From positions 36,846-100,845 of the forward strand of contig JAAXGW010000030.1 of NCBI GenBank assembly GCA_012267385.1: 64,000 nucleotides of DNA, written 5' to 3'. Below the pieces are notes generated by a model, which saw only the letters and a program-made list of their open reading frames with translations, did not search any database and was not told the DNA's origin. This document shows positions 18,638 to 27,805 of the stretch, piece after piece. Source of the stretch: OMG group bacterium (GTDB taxonomy: Bacteria; Pseudomonadota; Gammaproteobacteria; Pseudomonadales; Azotimanducaceae). The first letter of the stretch is position 1, and each line of letters starts with the position of its first letter. Position numbers and translations under genes: made by a program.

Positions 18638-19459
18638 GTGAACAACACCCGTATAGGGATCGTGCAATTGTGTTCGCGAAGTGACGTTGCACAGAATCTG
18701 CACACCGTTGAAAACTTAGTAGCCAACGCAGTCACTCAGGGCGCGGAAGTTGTTTTTCTACCAGAAGCTTTCGCATACATTGGAGCAGACGAAGGCCAGA
18801 TCCCACTTGCTGAGGCGTTCACTAGCCCAGGTCCCATTCTTTCCTCTTGCGTAAACCTAGCTCGTACTCAAGGCGTACATTTAATTGCGGGCGGCTTTCC
18901 TGAAAGAGCTACTTCCGACAAAATCTACAACACTTGCTTCCACGTTACTCCAGAGGGGGACATCCAAGCTAGATATCGCAAGATTCATCTCTTTGATGTT
19001 GATCTTGCGGATGGCACGAAATTGCAAGAATCTCGTACGACAGCTCCAGGAATGCAGTTGATGTCAACAGAGCTACCGTTTGGTACGCTGGGATTGAGTG
19101 TGTGTTATGATCTACGTTTCCCACGTTTATATCAATCATTGGTTGATGCCGGTGCAGTCGCTGTGACCGTTCCTGCGGCCTTTACAGCGTACACCGGACA
19201 AGCGCACTGGCATGTACTCTTACGGGCTCGGGCGATCGAATGCCAAGCCTACTTCATTGCCCCAGCTCAAGTTGGCGATCATGGTTACCCAGGTCGACAA
19301 TCGTTTGGACATGCGTTAGTTGTCGATCCCTGGGGAACGATCGTGGCAGAATGTTCGACAGAGGAACCTAGCGTTGCTGTCGTGGATATTGACCCGTCAG
19401 AAGTTACGCGAATCCGATCTCAACTACCTAGTCTTGAACACCAACGAGAATTTCAATGA
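18638..19459 (+). CDS. Carbon-nitrogen hydrolase, Nit1/omega-amidase-like (deaminated glutathione amidase)
   Basis: A 273-residue nitrilase-superfamily amidase. The catalytic triad is visible: E43 in FLPEAFAY, K115 in RYRKIHLFDVD and C156 in LSVCYDLRFP. The RKIHLFDVD stretch is typical of the Nit1 branch, which repairs deaminated glutathione made by side reactions of transaminases. That fits the aminotransferase gene just upstream, although the pairing could be chance. The start is GTG 18638. The stop overlaps the AI-2E permease start as ATGA. Confidence 0.85.
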   Translation: MNNTRIGIVQLCSRSDVAQNLHTVENLVANAVTQGAEVVFLPEAFAYIGADEGQIPLAEAFTSPGPILSSCVNLARTQGVHLIAGGFPERATSDKIYNTCFHVTPEGDIQARYRKIHLFDVDLADGTKLQESRTTAPGMQLMSTELPFGTLGLSVCYDLRFPRLYQSLVDAGAVAVTVPAAFTAYTGQAHWHVLLRARAIECQAYFIAPAQVGDHGYPGRQSFGHALVVDPWGTIVAECSTEEPSVAVVDIDPSEVTRIRSQLPSLEHQREFQ

Positions 19460-20502
19460 AGGAAGGTGTATCAATACGTAATACGGCACTAATCCTCATA
19501 GCATGTGTCGTAGTTCTAGCGGGTCTCAAACTTGCGCATCAAGTCGTAGTACCGTTCATGTTGGCCGTATTCATTGCAACTATAGCCAGTACACCGATTC
19601 AATGGCTGACTCGGCGGAAGTGCCCGCATTGGCTAGCTGTGGTAGCAGTGCTGTTAGTGTTGGTTGTCGCGCTTTTCGGATTGGGATTTGTTTTCCTCCA
19701 AGTCGTGAATGAGTTTCAGGACGAGCAAGTTCGTTATCAAAATCAAATTAGAGATTTAACAGAAAACACGATTAACCCAATCATAAGTACTTTGTTTCCA
19801 GAATCGGATTTAAACTTTTCCGCTATCCTAGATCCCAGCCGTGTCATCCCGCTGGCAAGCCAGGCTCTACAGAGTATCGGTCAGCTTCTTTCCAACACGT
19901 TTCTCATATTTTTGACAGTGTTGTTCATCCTTGCCGAGGGAAAACAGTTGCCAAGAAAACTCCGAGGTGTGCTATTGGAACGCAAGATGGATGTTCAATG
20001 GCTCGACCAGTTTGGTGAGAATCTCAATCGATATATCGCGGTCAAAACTTGTACGAGTCTGCTGACGGGAGTTTGCGTCACCGTGTTACTTCTCGTTGTA
20101 GGTGTTGATTTTGCGATACTATGGGGCTTACTGGCTTTTATGTTGAATTACATACCAAATATTGGTAGTGCAATTGCCGCAGCTCCAGCCGTCTTAGTTA
20201 CGGCCGTAACATTGGATTTAGGACCCGCGGCGCTTGTACTATTGGGCTATGTTGGAATCAATGTTGGAATCGGTGCTGGGATCGAGCCTCGCTTTCTCGG
20301 TCGAACTTTGGGTCTTTCGACGTTGGTCGTGTTTCTCTCATTGATCTTTTGGGGTTGGATGTTTGGTCCTGTGGGCATGTTATTGTCGGTTCCGTTGACA
20401 ATGACAGCAAAACTTGCCTTTGAGGCACACGAATCAACTGCTTGGATCGCCCATTTACTGGAGCCTAACCGATCAGTACCAGAACCGTCGGTGCCAGAAT
20501 GA
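19456..20502 (+). CDS. AI-2E family (PerM/TqsA-like) membrane protein
   Basis: The 348-residue polytopic inner-membrane protein shows the family pattern: a pair of helices near the N-terminus with the P-x4-A-x-F motif (VPFMLAVFIA), a soluble insert around residues 90-140, and a C-terminal bundle of about five helices containing NYIPNIGSAIAAAP and the final GPVGMLLSVPLTM. Characterised relatives include the AI-2 exporter TqsA and Na/H antiporters, so the substrate is open. It overlaps the Nit gene by four bases and is followed after 36 bases by a rhomboid protease gene. Confidence 0.86.
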   Translation: MKEGVSIRNTALILIACVVVLAGLKLAHQVVVPFMLAVFIATIASTPIQWLTRRKCPHWLAVVAVLLVLVVALFGLGFVFLQVVNEFQDEQVRYQNQIRDLTENTINPIISTLFPESDLNFSAILDPSRVIPLASQALQSIGQLLSNTFLIFLTVLFILAEGKQLPRKLRGVLLERKMDVQWLDQFGENLNRYIAVKTCTSLLTGVCVTVLLLVVGVDFAILWGLLAFMLNYIPNIGSAIAAAPAVLVTAVTLDLGPAALVLLGYVGINVGIGAGIEPRFLGRTLGLSTLVVFLSLIFWGWMFGPVGMLLSVPLTMTAKLAFEAHESTAWIAHLLEPNRSVPEPSVPE

Positions 20503-20538
20503 GAAACCCCGTTTAGAGAGTCAAAATCTACTCCTAGT

Positions 20539-21246
20539 ATGTTTTTTCCAATCTACGATCACAATCCTGTTGATCGAAAACCGATCGTTACCTATGCCCT
20601 CATCGGCACAAATCTCGCAGTATGGATTTTTGGTCAGGGAGCAAGGATGGTTACTGGCCTCTATGCACATTCTTTGTGTTATTTTGCTTTGATTAGCGGC
20701 AATTTGTTAGGGCAGTTTCCGAGTGGATCATGGATTTCATTGGGTGGCTATTGTCCTGTTGACGGACCACCTAGGTTTTACACTTTGATTACACATATGT
20801 TTATGCACGGCGGGTGGTTACACATCATCGGAAACATGTGGTATCTTTGGATCTTTGGGGATAACATCGAAAACGCACTCGGTCGATTTCGTTTTCTGAT
20901 CTTTTACTTGATTTGTGGTTTAGCTGCTGCCGCGGCACAAATAGCTACCGACTTCAATAGTGCAATACCCATGGTTGGAGCTTCGGGCGCAATTAGTGGG
21001 GTTTTGGGAGCTTATATTTTGCTTCATCCGCGGGCGAGAATCAGAGTTTTTCTGTTTTTCTTTATGATTATCGAAGTGCCTGCCATAATCGTCCTTGGGT
21101 TTTATTTCGCACTACAGGTACTCAACGGTTTGTATGGCGCAGACGACGGAATTGCCTATTGGGCACATATTGGCGGTTTTGTAGCCGGCCTCGCACTGGT
21201 TAAGCTGATGAAGAAAAAGGAACAAACCTTTGTGTTACGTCAATAA
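20539..21246 (+). CDS. Rhomboid family intramembrane serine protease
   Basis: This 235-residue membrane protease cleaves helices within the bilayer. The catalytic Ser149 lies in GASGAISG and the catalytic His210 in HIGGFVAG. The oxyanion-side motif H95-x3-N99 appears in WLHIIGNMWYLW. Six membrane helices are predicted by eye, the bacterial minimum. The loop after helix 1 (about residues 36-80) is large, as in YqgP/Rv-type rhomboids. Its substrates are unknown. It may be co-transcribed with the upstream permease gene. Confidence 0.9.
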   Translation: MFFPIYDHNPVDRKPIVTYALIGTNLAVWIFGQGARMVTGLYAHSLCYFALISGNLLGQFPSGSWISLGGYCPVDGPPRFYTLITHMFMHGGWLHIIGNMWYLWIFGDNIENALGRFRFLIFYLICGLAAAAAQIATDFNSAIPMVGASGAISGVLGAYILLHPRARIRVFLFFFMIIEVPAIIVLGFYFALQVLNGLYGADDGIAYWAHIGGFVAGLALVKLMKKKEQTFVLRQ

Positions 21247-21347
21247 ATACGATCTATTTACCGTTGGTTGTTGTGACCAAAAAAAGTTGTCTCTTGCTAG
21301 TCTGATATAGGAAGGTCAGACAGACACTGAATGATGTATTCCACACA

Positions 21348-21854
21348 ATGAAGAGTGAGAGTAAGTTTGTTTGGTTGATCAGACACGGTAAGTCTGCTTG
21401 GCCTGCGGGTACTCCCGATATGGAACGACCCCTCAGTCAGCGCGGACGTCGGGATGGCACGATTATGGCGGAGGTTCTTGCTACCTCGGAACACATCCCG
21501 CAACAGTTTTATACGAGCGACTCAGAACGCACACGACATACAACTGAACTGCTTAATGACGTACTAAAGCTACCGATCACATCAACGCATGATTTATACA
21601 CCGGATCTCACCGCGAAGTAGAAAAACTCCTGCGGAGGACTGAGAAGTCACTTTCCTGTGTCGCAATTGTATCTCACTTGCCGACAATCGAGTCTTGCAT
21701 CCGTGCGACTAACGAATGGCCAGAAGAACATGCTTTTCCCACACTGGCAACTGTGTGTTATGAGCTAGGTGGAGAATGGGAAGTGGTCGAATTCACGCAC
21801 GCGAAATTGCGTCAGTTTTTCATACCGCGTATGTTCCGAGACGCCTCGACCTAA
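21348..21854 (+). CDS. SixA-like histidine phosphatase
   Basis: A 168-residue member of the histidine phosphatase superfamily. The catalytic motif is LIRHGKSAW with the phospho-accepting His13, followed by ERPLSQRGRRD. The second catalytic His110 is in IVSHLPTIES. The short length and layout match SixA, which removes phosphate from histidine phosphocarrier domains, but the target here cannot be inferred. It stands 101 bases after the rhomboid gene. Confidence 0.84.
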   Translation: MKSESKFVWLIRHGKSAWPAGTPDMERPLSQRGRRDGTIMAEVLATSEHIPQQFYTSDSERTRHTTELLNDVLKLPITSTHDLYTGSHREVEKLLRRTEKSLSCVAIVSHLPTIESCIRATNEWPEEHAFPTLATVCYELGGEWEVVEFTHAKLRQFFIPRMFRDAST

Positions 21855-21911
21855 TTTAGTCAACCATCCGACCTTTATCATTTTCTCTCAACCGCCCAAC
21901 AGGACTTGCTG

Positions 21912-22073
21912 ATGTTAACCTTTTTAATTCTTGTAGTCTCAATTTTGACGTTATTTTTCATCTATCGTATTTGGGATGAGCTTCCAGACATGATCATGGC
22001 GATGAAGGAACAGAATAGAGAACTTACAAAGATCCGCGAGATTCTTGAAAACGCATCCGATTCCAACACATAA
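21912..22073 (+). CDS. Small membrane protein with a charged tail
   Basis: This frame encodes 53 residues starting MLTFLILVVSILTLFFIYRIW, a single N-terminal membrane helix, followed by an amphipathic tail (MAMKEQNRELTKIREILEN) that could form a coiled coil. No family is recognised. It is convergent with the small membrane gene at 22115. Hydrophobic-then-charged composition supports coding, but there is no strong ribosome site. Confidence 0.5.
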   Translation: MLTFLILVVSILTLFFIYRIWDELPDMIMAMKEQNRELTKIREILENASDSNT

Positions 22074-22114
22074 GTTGGTTGGTATCGGAATTCGCCGCGC
22101 TCGTTCGTCTAGAT

Positions 22115-22297
22115 TTAAGCGATCAGAAAGAGTACTAATGGAAACATCAAGACGAACGCGCAAACCAAATACACGGTGACGTTAAAGATGTCATTTTGAA
22201 CGGGTTCTTTAGCTAGTTTCAACCGCGATCCGAACAAAACCCATACTAAGCCACTCAAAATTACAGCACCTACAAGGGAAAAGACCAACGCGGCCAC
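22115..22297 (-). CDS. Small two-helix membrane protein
   Basis: A 60-residue frame begins at GTG 22297, just downstream of the 22303-22671 gene, and encodes two hydrophobic segments (MAALVFSLVGAVILSGLVWV and YLVCAFVLMFPLVLFLIA) joined by a polar loop. No family is recognised. The five-base spacing from the preceding gene suggests one transcript with it and purC. Confidence 0.5.
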   Translation of the reverse strand: MAALVFSLVGAVILSGLVWVLFGSRLKLAKEPVQNDIFNVTVYLVCAFVLMFPLVLFLIA

Positions 22298-22302
22298 GTT
22301 CT

Positions 22303-22671
22303 CTATTCCTCTTCACCTGATTGGTTTTCAGAGTCTGCGATTTCATCGCACCAATGTAGATATTCCAACCAAGTCTTTTCGATATGGGAGTAGTCTCTTT
22401 CCACGGGACCGCTCGTTCTCTTTTCAGCTTTGACAGCACGTTGAACTTGTGTTGCTATTTGTGCGACATCTTCGCGCTTTAGAGATGTTTTGAACATATC
22501 GATGGCAGCACCGCCTTTGTGCCCTAATGGTTTAGTAATGGGTACCGAACCAAGCGTCGATTTAAGCAAACTAGCGCTGTCAGCGTCGCAGACTCGAAGA
22601 GTTTGTTCTATCAACCAACGAGTAAGCACCGAAGGATGATCACAAATCGTTTTATATTCGTCCCATTCCAT
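22303..22671 (-). CDS. Hypothetical cytoplasmic protein next to purC
   Basis: A 122-residue, acidic-ended soluble protein with no signal or membrane segment; I do not recognise its family. Features are WDEYKTICDHPSVLTRWLIEQ at the start, a Lys/Arg-rich middle and the tail ENQSGEEE. It follows purC by 14 bases on the same strand and precedes the two-helix gene, so the three are probably one operon. Confidence 0.6.
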   Translation of the reverse strand: MEWDEYKTICDHPSVLTRWLIEQTLRVCDADSASLLKSTLGSVPITKPLGHKGGAAIDMFKTSLKREDVAQIATQVQRAVKAEKRTSGPVERDYSHIEKTWLEYLHWCDEIADSENQSGEEE

Positions 22672-22685
22672 AATTGGCGACCTTT

Positions 22686-23618
22686 TTATTTCGATAGGTC
22701 TAACGACTCTCCGGTGAGTAGTTCGTATGCTTCCAAATATCGCTGCATCGTTCCCTCTACTACTTGTGCAGGCAACACTGGCCCCGGAGGCTTTTTATCC
22801 CATGTTCCTTCGCTCACCACAGTTTCCAAATAGTTCCGAACGATTTGTTTATCGAAACTACTTTGCTCTCGACCAGGCTCCCAGTCGTCGGCTGGCCAAA
22901 ACCTCGAACTGTCTGGGGTGAAGATTTCATCGACCAAGATCGGTTCCGAACTATCTTCGAGAACTCCAAATTCGAATTTCGTATCGGCCAAGATGATACC
23001 TTTACTCAGCGCGTATTCACTAGCTCGAGAGTAGAGATCAAGTGTCTTGGACCGCAGCCATTCCATGGTTCCTTGGCCTACAACACTTACACCTTGTTCA
23101 AAGCTAATATTTTCGTCGTGATCTCCAACTTCAGCCTTGGTTGAAGGTGTAAAAATGGGGTTGGTTAAACGATCGCTGTTTACGATATTCTCAGCTAGTT
23201 TGATACCACAAACAGATCCAGTTTGTAGATATTCTTTGAAGCCACTACCAGTGAGATATCCACGAGCAATGCATTCGACTGGAATCACCTCGGTTCGACG
23301 ACATAGCATCATCCGATCCTGCAACATGGCTCGTTCCGAATCCGACAGGCCTGGTACGTCGGCGGGGTCTGTACTGATCAGATGGTGATCGACAATATCA
23401 GCAAAAAACTCAAACCAAAATTTCGAAATTTGGGTAAGAACTCGACCCTTTCCCGGTAAACCTGAAGCTAATACAACATCAAACGCGCTGATACGATCAG
23501 TGGCCACAATCAGCAATGCTGCGCCGCGATTTGTTAGTTCAACGTCGTAAAGATCTCGAACTTTTCCCTGTCTTCGGTTCGGCAAATTTAAGTCGGTTTG
23601 AAGGACAGTCGTTACCAT
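22686..23618 (-). CDS. purC: Phosphoribosylaminoimidazole-succinocarboxamide synthase (SAICAR synthase)
   Basis: PurC joins aspartate to CAIR using ATP in purine synthesis. At 310 residues it is the longer form (the E. coli protein has 237), common in many other bacteria and fungi. Landmarks are RQGKVRDLYDV at the start, the ATDRISAFDVVL motif, ECIARGYLTGSGFKEY, ADTKFEFG and VDEIFTPDSSRFWP. It heads a likely three-gene minus-strand unit. The 124 bases upstream separate it from the lipocalin-domain gene. Confidence 0.95.
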   Translation of the reverse strand: MVTTVLQTDLNLPNRRQGKVRDLYDVELTNRGAALLIVATDRISAFDVVLASGLPGKGRVLTQISKFWFEFFADIVDHHLISTDPADVPGLSDSERAMLQDRMMLCRRTEVIPVECIARGYLTGSGFKEYLQTGSVCGIKLAENIVNSDRLTNPIFTPSTKAEVGDHDENISFEQGVSVVGQGTMEWLRSKTLDLYSRASEYALSKGIILADTKFEFGVLEDSSEPILVDEIFTPDSSRFWPADDWEPGREQSSFDKQIVRNYLETVVSEGTWDKKPPGPVLPAQVVEGTMQRYLEAYELLTGESLDLSK

Positions 23619-23742
23619 GACTGGACCAACGTGTAAGGGGAAGTGAACACCGGTGAATCTCGAAAATCAAACGATATAGTATGCATAGCGAAAAATTCAA
23701 GAGTTCTAGAACTCGGCTCTTAGCCGCACGCACAAGTGCTCT

Positions 23743-24837
23743 TTATTCGTATCCGGTCAACTCCATGTATCCTCGTCCTATTACTGCATCCTCTTCCTTG
23801 ACCTCGACGATGCCTTCCCAGTACCTAATACTTGTGTCCATAACTTGGTTGTTAAATTTCGCGGCAATCAAGTAACGAATATCGTCCATTTCTAAAGTCC
23901 ACTCAATTGGGTACGACTTCCAATATTTTTTAGGTGTGATCTTCCAGTTTTCTGCAGGAATGAGAGCGGTGCTCCCATCGGCTTCAATCCACATTGCGGT
24001 TGGAAGAGTCTTGACCTCACTGTCATCACTACGGAGTTCGAATAAAACCAATTCGCGACCGTCATCGAAGTTGAGCGAAAACCAGAACCAACCGCGGTAG
24101 GGTACGCTGAGAATTTGACTACTCCACTCTCGGTCCAACCATGAGAAACCCGATACCGTGTACTCCTCTCCGTCGATCTCCAAAGTTCCATTAGTGGGTA
24201 ATCGCGAAAACGTATAGTAATAGGAAGCGTGATCGGGACTCTTTTGCGAAAAACCGTTCGTGCCCTGTAGGATCATTGGTTTACCACGACTAATAGAGAG
24301 TGAGACTCGGTACTCCGGAGTCCCTGCTGATAACTCTAACGGAAAGTAAGAGGACGTTCGCGACGCTAACTTCCAATCTTCAATAAAAACTCTAAACGGT
24401 TCTACTTGAGCACCAGCAAGTTCTGGATGTCCCCGACTAAATCTTTCATCACTCAAATGACTCTTTGTTTGAATGTCTGAAATCGCAAAATGTCCCATAT
24501 AAGCTTGTCCTGTACGCCACGGATTAGAAGAATCTGTATTGGTAGCTAAGGCACGGCGAAAAATCGTAAATTGAACTCCAAATTCCCGGCCTTTTTGGTC
24601 GTCTAGGATCGCCGTAAGATACCACCATTCAAAAAGGAAGTCGTCGTGTGATCCATGGTCAAGGGGAAAGCTGAGTTCGTAGGTGCCGTCTACCTGCGCA
24701 AAACTTTCGGTATTGATGTTCGACCCCATCCAAGCGCTTAATTCTGAGGAAGAAGAAGGCGGGCTACAACCCCAACAAGCAAACACCACGAAAAGAAGTG
24801 TCCCTAGAGCTTTGAACAGTTGCTTGCAGTATTTCAT
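23743..24837 (-). CDS. AttH-like lipoprotein with lipocalin-type (CrtC-related) domains
   Basis: This 364-residue protein starts with a lipoprotein signal (lipid Cys at 21 or 24 in FACWGCSPP). The body matches the AttH/hydroxyneurosporene-hydratase-like fold of two lipocalin barrels: FLFEWWYLTAILDD, QFTIFRRAL, GHFAISDI and SWLDREWSSQ are typical. Its start overlaps the end of the permease gene by four bases. ABC ATPase, FtsX-like permease and AttH lipoprotein together form a recognisable cassette. A role in moving or binding a hydrophobic ligand at the outer membrane is likely but unproven. Confidence 0.82.
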   Translation of the reverse strand: MKYCKQLFKALGTLLFVVFACWGCSPPSSSSELSAWMGSNINTESFAQVDGTYELSFPLDHGSHDDFLFEWWYLTAILDDQKGREFGVQFTIFRRALATNTDSSNPWRTGQAYMGHFAISDIQTKSHLSDERFSRGHPELAGAQVEPFRVFIEDWKLASRTSSYFPLELSAGTPEYRVSLSISRGKPMILQGTNGFSQKSPDHASYYYTFSRLPTNGTLEIDGEEYTVSGFSWLDREWSSQILSVPYRGWFWFSLNFDDGRELVLFELRSDDSEVKTLPTAMWIEADGSTALIPAENWKITPKKYWKSYPIEWTLEMDDIRYLIAAKFNNQVMDTSIRYWEGIVEVKEEDAVIGRGYMELTGYE

Positions 24838-27146
24838 TTCGAACTACGACTAACGAAAATCCATGGTAATACAGACGCTAGTACCGCTGCACTCAAACCG
24901 AGTAAAAGAGGATATCCCAAGGTCATCGGGGCAAGATGCAAACTTATCGTCCATTGAAAAGCGCGGGGATTGACGAGTTCACACAATATCCAAGCGATTC
25001 CGATTCCAAGTGGAACAGATAGCAAACAACAAACAACCCCAAGTAACGATGATTGGGTAAACGACTGTCGGAATAATGCGAGCCTTGAAAATCCTAGCGT
25101 GTTCAACAATCTATATTCGGCCCTCTTTGCACCCTGCATCGCGAGTGCTGAATTGAACAATCCGATTACAGCCACCGCTACCGCGATTAGTGCAATAAGG
25201 TTTGTAAGAGCAAAGGTTCGGTTAAAAATATGTACTGCTTGTTCCCGGATCTCTGTGTGGTTCAACACCGTAGCACTCGGGTACGTCTCCTGAAGTTTTC
25301 GTTCAATAGCAGAAATGGAATCAGGTTGCACGACTATCAACAAGCGATCGCGTACGAGTTGATTAGAGAAAACTTGGTTATTTGGTAGTAGTACTACACG
25401 CGACATTTCTCCGTATGACTTAAAAATGTGAATGATCGGAAGATCTATAGGAGTCATGCTCGGAAGTTTCAACTCAAGATCGTCTCCAACATTTGCTTGA
25501 AGTTGTGCCGCGACTTTTTCGTTCACATACACACCGACACGGTCGATGTCGTATTCATAGCCGAACCGCCTAGCTTCAAATTCATCAAGTGAAGTCGCTA
25601 TCACATCCGTCTTTCCGATGGATAAGTTGCCTTCTCCTCGGTAGTATTCACGCACTTCTTCCACTCCAGTCCACTGTCGGATGATCATTGGGTCTGCGGC
25701 ACTGGCCTCACGTAGCTGAATTCCTGGAGGTAGTCGCACTTCCAGAAGTTTAATAAAGTCCGTTCGAAGGCTACCGACCATTAGGGTAATTCCTATAGCA
25801 GTAGCGATGGCAAGTGAGAAGGCGATGGTAGCAAACTTTGCTTGTTTTAGATGTTGACACGTCGCACGTACGTTGATCCGTGAAATCAGACTCTTAGGCT
25901 TGAATCGAGGTAGGAACGCATCAAGAAATCGGACAATGGCTGGGGTCAGTGCAATGATGTGTAAAACGCAGAGTGCGAAAACCGCTAGGTAAGCTCCAAC
26001 TAGGGTGGTAGTCATCCAAATTCCGAAACACAACATCGCTACGGTTGCTACAACCCCAAGTACGAGAACCAACCATGAGACTTTCCGTAATTGTCGAGTG
26101 AAAGCAAGTATTACCCCGATCAGCGCAGTCGACATTCCAAGAACCAGTCCTTTGGAAGTAGCGATTAGAAAAGTTGTCTTGGGTACATTGATAATGAGGC
26201 TGTTTTGTCGAAGAAATACTAACGCAAGAATCGCCGCAACGAGCACAGAGGACAGAACCAGCGCGGTTGCTTCTAGTATCAACACAGATCGAATTTGAAG
26301 AACTGACACTCCAATCGCCTGTAAACGGTCGAACTCTTGTTCCCGTCGTTCTATGCTACGAACTGTGGATTCGTAGACGATGAAGCCTGAAACCAACACA
26401 GCTAGCATACCCAACAGTCCCATGTTGAACGCGATTGACCCTACAAATGTTTGAGTTGGTTGCCAGAAGTCCATCGATTCGATGTTGAGGTCTGTTAACG
26501 AAATTTCTGGTCGACTGAACCCAAGTCCCGTACTTATCCCTGGGGAGAGATGTTCCATCCATTCCCATACGGGTACTTGGTTGTACCGAAGCCATGCAGC
26601 GTCAATCTCTCCCTTTCGATCTAGTAAGTTCTGAGCCGTAGCAATGTCTGCGAGCAGAAATGTTTGTGCACTGGATCGGAATTCCAACACTTTGATGTCG
26701 TTTGGAAATGTTGTATTTACTAGATCTTCACCGAACACGATAACAGAATCTTGAGTAACTAGATGTGTCGATATTTGGCCGTCCCGAAGATCAAAAGTCG
26801 CTTGCGAATCGCTTATCAAATCGATACCAATCAATGGAATTGCGCGCCCACCGATCTCAAGATTTCCTTCCACGACCGGTACCATCCCGACTATTTCAGG
26901 TAGTTCACCGGCTCGCCATCGTTCCCGCAACCTGAAGTATGAACTCTCGCGATTGTCGGGAAATGGAACAACATAGTGGTACGAAGACTGAGGCGGTCCC
27001 TCGACAAACTCATGCACGAGAGTGTGGCTTGTCACGTGTACAACGGTGATTGCGAACAGCGCCAGCACTAAATTTGCGAGCAAAGCAATCAAAACTATGG
27101 GGCGCGAAATTAAATCACGCCACTGGCTGCGAATGAGAAGTATCAA
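24834..27146 (-). CDS. FtsX/MacB-type ABC transporter permease, long form
   Basis: This 770-residue permease has the two-module layout of lipoprotein-export type permeases: one N-terminal helix and a large periplasmic domain (about 40-230), three helices, further helices in the middle, a second periplasmic domain (about 465-640) and three final FtsX-domain helices. It belongs to the type VII ABC superfamily (MacB/LolCE), which moves or extracts substrates on the periplasmic face. It overlaps both neighbours by four bases and should work with the ATPase at 27143-27805 and the AttH-like lipoprotein. Confidence 0.86.
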   Translation of the reverse strand: MILLIRSQWRDLISRPIVLIALLANLVLALFAITVVHVTSHTLVHEFVEGPPQSSYHYVVPFPDNRESSYFRLRERWRAGELPEIVGMVPVVEGNLEIGGRAIPLIGIDLISDSQATFDLRDGQISTHLVTQDSVIVFGEDLVNTTFPNDIKVLEFRSSAQTFLLADIATAQNLLDRKGEIDAAWLRYNQVPVWEWMEHLSPGISTGLGFSRPEISLTDLNIESMDFWQPTQTFVGSIAFNMGLLGMLAVLVSGFIVYESTVRSIERREQEFDRLQAIGVSVLQIRSVLILEATALVLSSVLVAAILALVFLRQNSLIINVPKTTFLIATSKGLVLGMSTALIGVILAFTRQLRKVSWLVLVLGVVATVAMLCFGIWMTTTLVGAYLAVFALCVLHIIALTPAIVRFLDAFLPRFKPKSLISRINVRATCQHLKQAKFATIAFSLAIATAIGITLMVGSLRTDFIKLLEVRLPPGIQLREASAADPMIIRQWTGVEEVREYYRGEGNLSIGKTDVIATSLDEFEARRFGYEYDIDRVGVYVNEKVAAQLQANVGDDLELKLPSMTPIDLPIIHIFKSYGEMSRVVLLPNNQVFSNQLVRDRLLIVVQPDSISAIERKLQETYPSATVLNHTEIREQAVHIFNRTFALTNLIALIAVAVAVIGLFNSALAMQGAKRAEYRLLNTLGFSRLALFRQSFTQSSLLGVVCCLLSVPLGIGIAWILCELVNPRAFQWTISLHLAPMTLGYPLLLGLSAAVLASVLPWIFVSRSSK

Positions 27147-27805
27147 GCTAAATGAATTGTGCGTGCAGCATATGCACCAATGTCGTCACTGTGTGTTGCG
27201 ACCACAAGATTTGTACCCAATCGTTCGTGTTCATCCCACAGCAATTTGAAGACTTCGGCAGAATTTTCTGCATCTAAGTTTCCTGTGGGTTCGTCGGCAA
27301 ACAGGAATTGAGGTTCATGCGCGACCGCTCTAGCGATTGCTGCTCTTTGTTGTTCACCTCCTGATAGTTGCGCCGGGAAGGCATTCAAGTGAGATTGCAA
27401 CCCTAGTTTCTGAAGACGATCGAGCGCTTGTTCTCGTAAGTGTTCTCGCTTTGTTAGCGCGAGCGGTAACAATACGTTCTCTTGGACTGTTAGGGTGGGT
27501 ACGAGATTGAAAAACTGGTATACAAATCCAATGTGGTCTCTACGAAATCGTAGGAGTTCGCGGGTATTTAGACGATTTAACGAGGTTGATACCGCGGAGT
27601 CTTTGAGGATTAGCTCAATTTCACCATTGTCCGGTTGGATTAAGCCTGCGATCAAATTGAGAAGTGTGGTTTTCCCAACTCCACTTGGTCCTCGGATTAC
27701 TGTCGCTTGGTGCGGTTCAATGTTGAACGAGACATCTTTGATTACCCAACGTTCCCCCTTACCGTCGGGGAACTTTTTGCTAACACTCTGGACGTGAATT
27801 ACCAC
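27143..27805 (-). CDS. ABC transporter ATPase, LolD/MacB type
   Basis: The 220-residue ATPase drives the adjacent FtsX-type permease. Walker A is GPSGVGKTT at 39-47, the signature is LSGGEQQRAAIARA and Walker B is FLFADEPTGNLD, the last typical of the LolD/MacB group. The frame is open to 27958, but those extra codons lie inside the end of the NUDIX gene and resemble no ABC domain. I therefore use GTG 27805, which overlaps the NUDIX stop by seven bases and gives a normal length. The overlap suggests co-transcription of sbcB, NUDIX and the ABC genes. Confidence 0.85.
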   Translation of the reverse strand: MVIHVQSVSKKFPDGKGERWVIKDVSFNIEPHQATVIRGPSGVGKTTLLNLIAGLIQPDNGEIELILKDSAVSTSLNRLNTRELLRFRRDHIGFVYQFFNLVPTLTVQENVLLPLALTKREHLREQALDRLQKLGLQSHLNAFPAQLSGGEQQRAAIARAVAHEPQFLFADEPTGNLDAENSAEVFKLLWDEHERLGTNLVVATHSDDIGAYAARTIHLA

